From NCBI GenBank assembly GCA_946040935.1, contig CAMGCN010000046.1, positions 1-7,292 of the forward strand: a stretch of DNA of 7,292 nucleotides, in the 5' to 3' direction. The stretch is from an uncultured Clostridia bacterium. Lineage in GTDB: Bacteria; Bacillota; Clostridia; Oscillospirales; CAG-272. Position numbers and translations under genes: made by a program. Each line of letters opens with the position of its first letter. Position 1 is the stretch's first letter. Positions 1-5,672 of the stretch are shown in pieces. The notes beneath the pieces are model-generated. The model was given only the letters and a program-made list of their open reading frames with translations, searched no databases and was not told where the DNA came from.

Positions 1-44
1 CACCTAAGCCTTCGTCGGCAGCGTCAGATGTGTATAAGAGACAG
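1..44 (+). other. Illumina Nextera i5 adapter and Tn5 mosaic end (artefact)
   Basis: This is sequencing-library sequence, not genome. Bases 1-3 (CAC) match the end of the P5 primer. Bases 4-11 (CTAAGCCT) match the Nextera i5 index known as S508. Bases 12-25 (TCGTCGGCAGCGTC) are the Nextera read-1 adapter, and bases 26-44 (AGATGTGTATAAGAGACAG) are the 19-bp Tn5 mosaic end. All parts are exact and in the order of a finished library molecule. Genomic sequence therefore starts at base 45, which is where the transposase inserted. Identification is from memory of the published adapter sequences. Confidence 0.98.
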
Positions 45-132
45 AATTAAAACAACGCTCTATTTTGCGCCGGGGCATTATTTCTTTTTTTATATACTTC
101 CGTTTGCGTGAAGCCCGTCTTTTTAACAGCAC
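45..132 (-). CDS. Possible start of a truncated downstream gene
   Basis: A strong SD, AAGGAG (minus strand, 141-136), sits across the last codons of the sigma-factor gene. A GTG at 132-130 directly follows that gene's TGA. From this GTG the frame stays open for 29 codons to the adapter junction at 45 and is very rich in Lys and Arg. The spacing from SD to GTG is only 3 nt, which is short. An ATG in the same frame lies at 78-76. A second frame is also open and ends in TAA at 50-48, but it lacks a start at a usable distance from the SD. I recognise no family in either reading. The SD is the only real evidence; the contig edge prevents a decision. Confidence 0.22.
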
Positions 133-645
133 TCACTCCTTGGCCTTTTGCCTTATTCTGCACAGCGCGTTATAAACGCTCTTTACTTCTTTGCCGAGGA
201 GAGCCGCTATTTCACGCGGCTTGTATTCTTTCATATACAGCGAATACACCTCGCGCTCATATTCGGTAAGACTGCTTTCAAAGCTCTCGGATATGTTCAG
301 GGAATATCCCTTTTCTTCTTCGCCCGGCATATCTTGCTCTCGCGCGAGTTTTACTCTTCTTGACTGTCTGCGGCAAAGGGATATCAAGCTGTTTCTGACG
401 CAACGTCTGGCATACGCTCCGAAGGTAACTCCTTTTTCAAAATCAAACGCATACACCGCGCGTATGATAGAGATAGCCGCGTCCTGCCGTAAATCCTCGT
501 CTGTGTAACCCGAATCGGACAGTATCGGCAAAAAAGACGCAACCGCCGCGTCAGTCATAGGCTTATATAGCTTAATCAGCTCTTCGGCCGCAGAGGAATC
601 GCCCTGTTTTGCGAGTTTTATTGTTTTTTCAAGCGCATTATCCAT
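133..645 (-). CDS. Sigma-70 family RNA polymerase sigma factor, SigH-like
   Basis: This is a small (170 aa) two-domain sigma factor that would direct RNA polymerase to a particular promoter set. The N-terminus (about 8-35, LAKQGDSSAAEELIKLYKP) is the usual opening of sigma region 2. Core region 2 follows at about 49-96 (DEDLRQDAAISIIRAVYAFD, then TFGAYARRCVRNSL). Region 4 is at about 124-168, with a helix-turn-helix at 141-167 (YKPREIAALLGKEVKSVYNA). That last stretch resembles the region 4 end of Bacillus SigH, where KSIDNALQR stands in place of KSVYNALCR. SigH is about 215 aa, so this protein is shorter, mainly in the linker. The ATG at 645 has a modest SD (AAGAGA, 7 nt away) and a near-consensus promoter just upstream. 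No anti-sigma gene is visible. It could be the main SigH or a diverged paralogue; the regulon cannot be read from here. Confidence 0.88.
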   Translation of the reverse strand: MDNALEKTIKLAKQGDSSAAEELIKLYKPMTDAAVASFLPILSDSGYTDEDLRQDAAISIIRAVYAFDFEKGVTFGAYARRCVRNSLISLCRRQSRRVKLAREQDMPGEEEKGYSLNISESFESSLTEYEREVYSLYMKEYKPREIAALLGKEVKSVYNALCRIRQKAKE

Positions 646-667
646 AAGTGTTTCTCTTTATATGATG

Positions 668-696
668 AGTATATACTATCTTTTGTGAAATGTCAA
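668..696 (-). promoter_or_regulatory. Sigma-A promoter of the sigma-factor gene
   Basis: On the minus strand, TTGACA (696-691) is followed by a 17-bp spacer and TATACT (673-668). This is a perfect -35, a 5/6 -10 and the ideal spacing. AT-rich sequence just upstream could act as an UP element. Transcription would start near 661, giving a leader of only about 15 nt before the ATG at 645. The gene is thus likely transcribed on its own by the housekeeping polymerase rather than only by read-through. Confidence 0.85.
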
Positions 697-736
697 TAAA
701 TTTTCTAAATTTGTTAATATAATTTTTATGCACATG

Positions 737-868
737 TTACATCTGCACAAAATACACGTCCTTTTTTTGGCCATTGTCACAAAAAACGAGGCCGACGCCG
801 GTAAAGTCGTCGGTCCCGTCAAAATTCGCCATACCCGTATAAGCATGATAGCACAAGAGAGTCGGCAT
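737..868 (-). CDS. Possible 43-aa small protein after DUF4364 gene
   Basis: An open frame of 43 codons runs from an ATG at 868, five bases after the stop of the DUF4364 gene, to a TAA at 739-737. It starts MPTLLCYHAYTGMANF and ends KKDVYFVQM. Its composition is protein-like, with no low-complexity stretch, and its frame is offset from the upstream gene, so translational coupling is possible. Against it: no SD precedes the ATG, I recognise no family, and a terminator-like hairpin with a T-run lies inside it (781-816). A second in-frame ATG at codon 13 would give 31 aa. It may simply be the 3' untranslated region of the DUF4364 gene. Confidence 0.28.
   Translation of the reverse strand: MPTLLCYHAYTGMANFDGTDDFTGVGLVFCDNGQKKDVYFVQM
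781..816 (-). terminator. Probable Rho-independent terminator of the DUF4364 transcript
   Basis: On the minus strand, CCGACG (813-808) pairs with CGTCGG (797-792) across a 10-nt loop. Two further G-C pairs (816-815 with 791-790) form if the A at 814 is bulged out. Three bases later comes a run of six T (786-781). On the plus strand no T-run follows, so it reads only leftwards. It would separate the DUF4364 transcript from the sigma-factor gene, which has its own promoter further on. Confidence 0.55.
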
Positions 869-872
869 AAAT

Positions 873-1430
873 TTACAAAAGAAAGTCTGCGTCGCCTGAC
901 ATAAGAGCGATTATACTTCGATATACCCTTTCGGGGTCGTGGTCGAGCGTACGGCGAGTCATTTCAGTCTGCTTCTCGTTATCCGAGAGCATATTTACCG
1001 AAAGGAGTACCTCATCCCTTTTTATAAAGCTGAAAGTTATTTCGCTTCGCCCGTCATAAAGAGGTTTTATCTCGCACTTTACATCCGTGCCGTCCTTTTT
1101 GAAGGAGAGATATTTTATCGCACGGTGCAGACTGATATCGCGTATATATGTCGAAAGGTCGGAAGACAGCGCGTCGGCTACCTTTCTTCCCCTGTCGGTA
1201 ATGACAAAAAGCTCATCTGTCTTTATATCCACGTCTGTCGAACCCGAAAGGCGGCTTATGTTTCCGGCCTCGATAAGCTCTGCAAAGCACTCGACAAAGT
1301 CAATATATCTCACCGCGCCGTCACCCAGCACGAGGTCGATCACAGTCGCATACTCAAGGGGGTAACCGACATTTCTCAAAAGATACAGTATAAATATTTT
1401 TACATCGTTCTTATCTTGTAATGCTGCCAT
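873..1430 (-). CDS. DUF4364 family protein, probable winged-helix
   Basis: This 185-aa cytoplasmic protein is of the DUF4364 family, common in Clostridia and of unknown function. The N-terminal third (KNDVKIFILYLLRNVGYPL, then a helix with LVLGDG and FVECFAELIEAGNI) reads as a winged-helix-like DNA-binding fold. FVITDRGRKVADAL then matches the usual wing and next helix. The rest forms a mixed alpha/beta C-terminal half (SEITFSFIKRDEVLLSVNML). I chose the ATG at 1430 because AAAGGGA (1440-1434) lies just before it. A TTG in the same frame at 1445 would add five residues, but it has no SD and directly abuts a hairpin. The gene lies 91 bp after the peptide-binding protein on the same strand with no clear promoter between, so co-transcription is likely. 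A regulatory role is inferred from the fold only. Confidence 0.8.
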   Translation of the reverse strand: MAALQDKNDVKIFILYLLRNVGYPLEYATVIDLVLGDGAVRYIDFVECFAELIEAGNISRLSGSTDVDIKTDELFVITDRGRKVADALSSDLSTYIRDISLHRAIKYLSFKKDGTDVKCEIKPLYDGRSEITFSFIKRDEVLLSVNMLSDNEKQTEMTRRTLDHDPERVYRSIIALMSGDADFLL

Positions 1431-1433
1431 TTT

Positions 1434-1440
1434 TCCCTTT
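1434..1440 (-). promoter_or_regulatory. SD site that sets the DUF4364 start
   Basis: AAAGGGA ends 3 nt before the ATG at 1430. It favours this ATG over the in-frame TTG at 1445, which lies upstream of this SD. Confidence 0.6.
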
Positions 1441-1446
1441 ATCAAA

Positions 1447-1471
1447 CGGGCGGCTCAGACAGAGCCGCCCG
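1447..1471 (-). terminator. Perfect 10-bp hairpin between the binding-protein and DUF4364 genes
   Basis: CGGGCGGCTC pairs perfectly with GAGCCGCCCG across a 5-nt loop. On the minus strand only TTT follows (1446-1444), then GATAAAGGG, the SD of the next gene. On the plus strand there is no T-run directly after it. It is therefore either a weak or leaky terminator for the binding-protein gene, or a stem that protects the 3' end and lowers expression of the next gene. Confidence 0.6.
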
Positions 1472-1521
1472 CAGTTTTCAGATTATTTAAGTTATTTGTT
1501 TTTTCGGTTATCAGGGGCGTC

Positions 1522-3315
1522 TTAAAATGTTTCTTCGGAAATATAGTCGTTGTAATGAGAAAGTTTAGCGTCGGTAAAGAGAGTCGCGCCGTAATAGTTA
1601 GTTTCCAGGCCTTTTAAGCTCTTGGATTTTGAGTAGGCATTCTTATAGGAAATAAGCGGAACAACCGGCATTTCGTCTATAAGAATTTTCTCCGCCTCAA
1701 AGAGCTTGTCGCTTCTTTCCGAAACGTCGGCAATCTTTGCAGCTTCCTCAATGAGAGAGTCGAACTTGTCGTTCTGCCAACCGGTAACGTGCGTCAAATC
1801 GGGCACATAATCCTTATTCTCGGTAATCTCTTTAAGGCTTATTGCCGCACCCGAATAGTCGGTGGAGAACTGGGCGATGTTGCCCCACGCATATGTGCTC
1901 ATCGCCGTGTAGTCAATAGCTATAACGTCAAAGTCTCTTGCCTTGAGCGCCTCGGAAAGACGGTCGACATAAAGGGTATAGAACTCTGTTTCCGCCGAAG
2001 GAGAAAGAGTCTTATATCCGAGAGTTTTGACAGTAACGGTAAATCCGAGCTTTTTCCATACGCCTGCGGCATATTCCGCAATGGCCTTTTCAACCGCGCT
2101 GTTCTTGCATTTTATCGTGAAGCTTCCCTTTGTAACCTTCGCGCTCTTCAGAAGCGACTTCGCCGTATCAAGGTCGGCAGACTCGGAAATGAGCGAGCCG
2201 TACTTTTCACGGTAATCTGTTTTACGGCTGCTGTCTGCGAATACACCGCCGGGTATCCAGCCCTGTGCGGCAGACGCGTATTTAACGATATCTACTATTT
2301 CGTTTCTGTCAAGAGCAAGCGAAAGAGCTTTTCTTACATCGGGATTTTTGAACAGCTCGTTTTCGGTATTGAAATAGTAAACGTGCTGTGTGAGCATGTC
2401 AACGCTCGTCGTGTCAGCCTCACCGCGCTTTTCAAGTGCGATATCGGAATTATATACAATACTGTTGGGTTTATCCTCGGAGAAAAGCATAGCATACTGT
2501 GCAAGCTCGTTTGAGGTTATTTCAGTCTCGTTCTGATAGAGCTCTCTGTCTGCGTTATAGGAAATAATAAGACGGTAAGGAGTGACGTACTTGTCTTCCT
2601 TGTCTTTAACTACATCGCGATAGTAGTACTGGGAACGCTCGAGGATAAGCTCTTCGTCGCCCGCGACTTTCTTGACATAGAACGGACCGTTGGTAACGAG
2701 AACGTTTGTCGTCGTACTCCAGTTTTCAACCGTGGAAACAGCCACTTCTCTCAAAGGCACAAGCGCAGGGCTCGCGAGAGTTTCCATGAATATATTAACG
2801 TCGATATCCTCGTCAAAAATAAACTGAAGAATGGAAGTATCCGCCGCTCTTACGCCCAAATCATCTATCGAAACGTCGCCGCTTTTTACCTTCGCGGCAT
2901 TTTTGAGCTGATAGAGCAGGCATGCGGCTTCGCTTGAAAATTCAGGATCCATTATACGCTTTATAGCGTAAACAAAATCGTCGGCGGAAACGGTAGTGCC
3001 GTCGCTCCAGCAGGTCTCATTGAGAGTGCACTCGAGAAGATATGTGCCGTCCTCCTGCTGTTTATAGGTATATGAATCGAGCAGGGCGTTTTTAACCTTG
3101 CCGTTTGAATCAATTTTTGTCAGTCCCTCGTAAATAAGCGAAAGGATTTTGACCGCCGCGTCGTCCGTATAAGCAAAGGCAGGATCAAAATTAATAATCT
3201 GGTCGCTGATATATACGGGAATTTCAGCACCGTGATCATCCTCGGATTTGCCGCATCCGGTAAAGGCGAGAGTGAGCATGGTAACAACTAACAACAAAGA
3301 TATTGCTTTTTTCAT
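1522..3315 (-). CDS. Peptide ABC transporter substrate-binding lipoprotein (OppA/DppA family)
   Basis: This is a 597-aa extracellular solute-binding protein of family 5, which captures oligopeptides (or nickel or other small ligands in some members) for an ABC importer. A lipoprotein signal occupies residues 1-21: MKKA, a hydrophobic core, then FTGC with the lipidated Cys21. The body carries family hallmarks: INFDPAF and LIYEGLTKID near 41-69, WSDGTTVSADDFVYAIKRI at about 103-121, TNGPFYVKK near 208, NPDVRKALSLALDRNEIVD at about 323-341 and MPVVPLISYKNAYS near 548-561. Length fits the family (about 500-600 aa). The ATG at 3315 has a strong SD (GGAGGAA, 9 nt away). No permease or ATPase gene lies in the window, so it is an orphan here. 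The substrate cannot be told from sequence. Confidence 0.93.
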   Translation of the reverse strand: MKKAISLLLVVTMLTLAFTGCGKSEDDHGAEIPVYISDQIINFDPAFAYTDDAAVKILSLIYEGLTKIDSNGKVKNALLDSYTYKQQEDGTYLLECTLNETCWSDGTTVSADDFVYAIKRIMDPEFSSEAACLLYQLKNAAKVKSGDVSIDDLGVRAADTSILQFIFDEDIDVNIFMETLASPALVPLREVAVSTVENWSTTTNVLVTNGPFYVKKVAGDEELILERSQYYYRDVVKDKEDKYVTPYRLIISYNADRELYQNETEITSNELAQYAMLFSEDKPNSIVYNSDIALEKRGEADTTSVDMLTQHVYYFNTENELFKNPDVRKALSLALDRNEIVDIVKYASAAQGWIPGGVFADSSRKTDYREKYGSLISESADLDTAKSLLKSAKVTKGSFTIKCKNSAVEKAIAEYAAGVWKKLGFTVTVKTLGYKTLSPSAETEFYTLYVDRLSEALKARDFDVIAIDYTAMSTYAWGNIAQFSTDYSGAAISLKEITENKDYVPDLTHVTGWQNDKFDSLIEEAAKIADVSERSDKLFEAEKILIDEMPVVPLISYKNAYSKSKSLKGLETNYYGATLFTDAKLSHYNDYISEETF

Positions 3316-3386
3316 GGTTATCGCTTCCTCCGGTATTGAACAGCGCTCACGCGCAGTTACACTATAAGTAAAATTATACGTTAAAT

Positions 3387-3415
3387 ATTATACCATGCAA
3401 GTTGATTTTTCGCAA
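3387..3415 (-). promoter_or_regulatory. Sigma-A promoter of the peptide-binding protein gene
   Basis: On the minus strand, TTGCGA (3415-3410) is followed by a 17-bp spacer and a perfect TATAAT (3392-3387), with TG one base ahead of it (extended -10). A second TATAAT lies at 3378-3373 with only a poor -35, so a second start is possible. The leader would be about 60-65 nt. Confidence 0.75.
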
Positions 3416-3495
3416 GTGAAGTATTTCTCAAAATAAAAATAGTTCACACAATTCATTTTATTGCACAAAATACAGCACTTATTTTTTTGCAATTT

Positions 3496-3525
3496 GCATA
3501 AGTTTTTTTCTCATTGGCAAAAATT
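3496..3525 (+). promoter_or_regulatory. Candidate sigma-F-type (forespore) promoter of gpr
   Basis: GCATA (3496-3500), a 15-bp spacer and GGCAAAAATT (3516-3525) closely fit the Bacillus sigma-F consensus as I recall it (GCATR, 15 bp, then GG followed by an A-rich -10). The fit to sigma-G (CAT-type -10, 17-18 bp spacer) is poorer. Known biology agrees: Bacillus gpr is read in the forespore by sigma-F and sigma-G. Transcription would start near 3531-3533, right at the SD. Confidence 0.5.
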
Positions 3526-3538
3526 TTTATGGTAGGAG

Positions 3539-4432
3539 ATGGTATATTTGGATTGTAACGATAATTACATTTACACTGACCTCGCGCTCGAGAGCTATAA
3601 AAGCGTAGAAAATACGCTTCCTCACGGGATAAGCTATTGCGAATATGACTCAGGCGGCATCACCGTGAGCGAGCTTCGTGTGACGAGCGAGGAAGGCGCC
3701 GAAGCCCTCGGCAGAAAGAAGGGAACCTATATCACTCTCTCGGTCGGACGCCTGTGGGAAGACGAACGGGATGCGTCTGACAACGCGGCAAAAGTTCTCT
3801 CGCAAAATATCAACGATATGATGCACTCGGTCTGTCAGAGTCCCGAGCGGGTACTGGTATGCGGTTTGGGAAACAGGCTTGTCACTCCTGACGCGCTCGG
3901 CCCCGCCGCAGCAGACAAAATAAGGGTGACAAGGCATATAAAAGAGGAAAATCCGAGGCTGTTTTCCGAGATGTGTGCATACGACATAAGCGCGATAAGC
4001 ACGGGAGTCGTAGCACAGACGGGGGTAGAAACCGCAGAGTTTATAAAAGGAGTGGCAAAGACAGTCTCCCCCTCTTTGATAATAGTGCTCGACGCTCTTG
4101 CCGCGCGCGACGTCGACAGACTGGCAACAACCATTCAGCTTTGCGACTCGGGAATCAGTCCGGGAAGCGGAATAGGTCAAAAGAGAAAGGAAATATCAAA
4201 AGAAACAATGGGCGTTCCTGTTATGTCAATAGGCGTTCCCACCGTCGTTTCGAGCGCCACGCTCGTTTACGACGCTCTCTATGCCGCAGGCGATGAAGTG
4301 GATGCAAAGCTGAAAAATGTTTTGGAAACGGGACGAAGCTTCTTTGTTTCCATTAACGAAAGCGACGTTATGATAAGCACCATGTCGGACGTTATATCCC
4401 TCGCTTTGAATCGTGTGTTTTTTCCGGAATAA
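3539..4432 (+). CDS. gpr: GPR endopeptidase, spore germination protease
   Basis: GPR (peptidase family A25) degrades the small acid-soluble DNA-binding proteins of the spore when it germinates. It is made in the forespore as a zymogen. Family signatures are clear: GLGNRLVTPDALGP at about 109-122, SLIIVLDALAARDVDRLATT at 179-198, DSGISPGSGIGQKRKEIS at 203-220 and MGVPVMSIGVPTVVSS at 224-239. The acidic residues thought to be catalytic in Bacillus GPR correspond to Asp118 and Asp185, both present. YTDLALES (12-19) fits the self-cleavage site. At 297 aa it is shorter than Bacillus GPR (about 370). The ATG used here touches its only SD (AGGAG, 3534-3538). The in-frame TTG at 3548, 9 nt from that SD, may be the true start and would give 294 aa. 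spoIIP follows. Confidence 0.96.
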   Translation: MVYLDCNDNYIYTDLALESYKSVENTLPHGISYCEYDSGGITVSELRVTSEEGAEALGRKKGTYITLSVGRLWEDERDASDNAAKVLSQNINDMMHSVCQSPERVLVCGLGNRLVTPDALGPAAADKIRVTRHIKEENPRLFSEMCAYDISAISTGVVAQTGVETAEFIKGVAKTVSPSLIIVLDALAARDVDRLATTIQLCDSGISPGSGIGQKRKEISKETMGVPVMSIGVPTVVSSATLVYDALYAAGDEVDAKLKNVLETGRSFFVSINESDVMISTMSDVISLALNRVFFPE

Positions 4433-4518
4433 ATATGAAAGAGCTTCAATATAATGTATTAGGCAAAGACGTAAAGACGGGATTAAAAACCGCCGACTGA
4501 AACGAGAGAAATTATTTT

Positions 4519-4548
4519 GAATTTAATTCTATACTGATAACGTAAACG
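4519..4548 (+). promoter_or_regulatory. Weak candidate sigma-E-type promoter before spoIIP
   Basis: GAATTTA (4519-4525) fits the sigma-E -35 (KMATATW) at 6 of 7 positions. After 15 bp, CGTAAACG (4541-4548) fits the -10 (CATAYAMT) at only 5 of 8. Bacillus spoIIP is a sigma-E gene, which makes such a site expected between gpr and spoIIP, but the match alone is not convincing. Confidence 0.27.
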
Positions 4549-4591
4549 GCTGAATTTCGGTAATTTCGGGATTGCCGTCGTAACAAATTAA

Positions 4592-4598
4592 GAGGTGA
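4592..4598 (+). promoter_or_regulatory. SD site that decides the spoIIP start
   Basis: GAGGTGA, part of AGAGGTGA, is nearly the full complement of the 16S rRNA anti-SD. It ends 6 nt before the CTG at 4605 and 27 nt before the first conventional in-frame start (GTG, 4626). The same bases contain an in-frame TGA (4596-4598), so no start further upstream is possible. Confidence 0.75.
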
Positions 4599-4604
4599 AA
4601 CTAT

Positions 4605-5594
4605 CTGGAAAACTCAAAATTAAAAGTGATTATCAACTCTGTTTTAAGCTTAATGTTCATCGCCGTGACTGTGGCCTCCGTCGGGACGAGCGTCGCCCCC
4701 CACGTCACGCGCGATGCGTTTTTTGTGACTCTCTCTGAAGGCCAAACGCCGGGCGCCGCCGTATATCCCATAAAACAGGCGGAAAAAGAGCCGGAGAGCG
4801 AAAACACAAAAGAGGGAAAAAGCGAGGGATATGAGATAGTTCCCGTCAATATATCCCATGCGGACGGGAGCGGAAGTATATTATATAAAAACGAGACAAA
4901 ATATACTTTCGACTCGTCCGAGGTGCTCGGCGAGGAATATCCCATAGAGAAAGTTTCGGGAGAGTCGCCCGAGGTGCTGATAATACATACCCACGCCACC
5001 GAATGTTATGCGGAAGAAAACGCCGATACCGTTCGGGACACGAGAAGCGAGGATCCGACAAAAAATATGCTGGCTGTCGGAGAGACATTATGCGAGAGGT
5101 TGAAGGAAAACGGCATTAATGCAATACAGTGCCGCACAATGCACGATAAAGACTCCTACAATAAAGCATACGAACTGTCGGCGCAAAGCGTCAGCGAATA
5201 TTTAGAAAAATATCCCGATATAAAATACATAATCGACGTACACAGAGACGCCATAGAAACCGCAGGCGGCGCAATGGCCAAGCCCATAACGGGAGACGAG
5301 CGGGGTTCCCTTGCTCAAATAATGCTTGTCGTAGGCACAAACGAAGCGGGCGCCGACCACCCCGACTGGAAAAAGAATTTGAATGTTGTAACAAAGCTGC
5401 AAAAAAAGCTGATAGAATACAACGAAGAGCTCGCACGCCCGATAAACATCCGCTCGGCCAGCTTCAATCAGCAGTACTGCACGGGATTTTTCCTGCTTGA
5501 GGTGGGTTCATGTGCAAATACTCTAAGCGAAGCAAAATCCTCCGCCGAAGTGTTTGCCGATATTTTCGCGCGGCAAATAAAGGACGGAAAATAA
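4605..5594 (+). CDS. spoIIP: Stage II sporulation protein P, septal peptidoglycan hydrolase
   Basis: SpoIIP is the amidase/endopeptidase of the DMP complex (SpoIID-SpoIIM-SpoIIP). It thins septal peptidoglycan so that the mother cell can engulf the forespore. Numbering is from the CTG (329 aa). A short polar start MENSKLK precedes a membrane anchor at about 8-31, then a Glu/Lys-rich linker to about 115. The SpoIIP catalytic domain follows at about 120-325: VLIIHTHATE with His128, His130 and Glu133; YIIDVHRDAI with His213; VVGTNEAGADHPDWKKNL; RPINIRSASFNQQYCTG; and LLEVGS with Glu299. These are the expected metal-binding and catalytic residues, all present. The CTG is chosen because of the SD at 4592-4598; the GTG at 4626 is the conventional alternative (322 aa). 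It follows gpr by 172 bp. Confidence 0.93.
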   Translation: MENSKLKVIINSVLSLMFIAVTVASVGTSVAPHVTRDAFFVTLSEGQTPGAAVYPIKQAEKEPESENTKEGKSEGYEIVPVNISHADGSGSILYKNETKYTFDSSEVLGEEYPIEKVSGESPEVLIIHTHATECYAEENADTVRDTRSEDPTKNMLAVGETLCERLKENGINAIQCRTMHDKDSYNKAYELSAQSVSEYLEKYPDIKYIIDVHRDAIETAGGAMAKPITGDERGSLAQIMLVVGTNEAGADHPDWKKNLNVVTKLQKKLIEYNEELARPINIRSASFNQQYCTGFFLLEVGSCANTLSEAKSSAEVFADIFARQIKDGK

Positions 5595-5610
5595 CAGAAA
5601 TTAAAAAAAG

Positions 5611-5639
5611 TTGATTTCCCGACAAAAAGATGATATACT
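5611..5639 (+). promoter_or_regulatory. Sigma-A promoter of the 259-aa membrane protein gene
   Basis: TTGATT (5611-5616), a 17-bp spacer and TATACT (5634-5639), with TG one base ahead of the -10 (extended -10). A good SD, GGAGG (5662-5666), lies 6 nt before the ATG at 5673. The gene can thus be expressed in growing cells, independently of the sporulation genes before it. Confidence 0.82.
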
Positions 5640-5672
5640 TTCAATATAGAAAAAATATATCGGAGGTATATT

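Noticed and set aside
139..165. Programmed -1 frameshift that would extend the sigma factor into the second open frame downstream
   Set aside because: There is no slippery heptamer in the correct frame and no stable hairpin after it. The 170-aa form already has a complete region 4.
744..756. 13-bp identical word TGCACAAAATACA at 744-756 and 3462-3474
   Set aside because: One such AT-rich 13-mer pair is expected by chance in about 7 kb. The contexts differ and the similarity does not extend.
1789..2514. 241-codon open frame on the plus strand inside the binding-protein gene
   Set aside because: It lies entirely antisense to a clear family 5 binding protein, has no SD and has a Cys/Arg-rich shadow composition.
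4461..4500. GGCAAAGACGTAAAGACGGG looks a little like part of a cyclic-di-GMP riboswitch
   Set aside because: Only a short A/G-rich stretch resembles it. The second conserved half with the GCCGG helix partner is missing, and no paired arms of the right size can be drawn.
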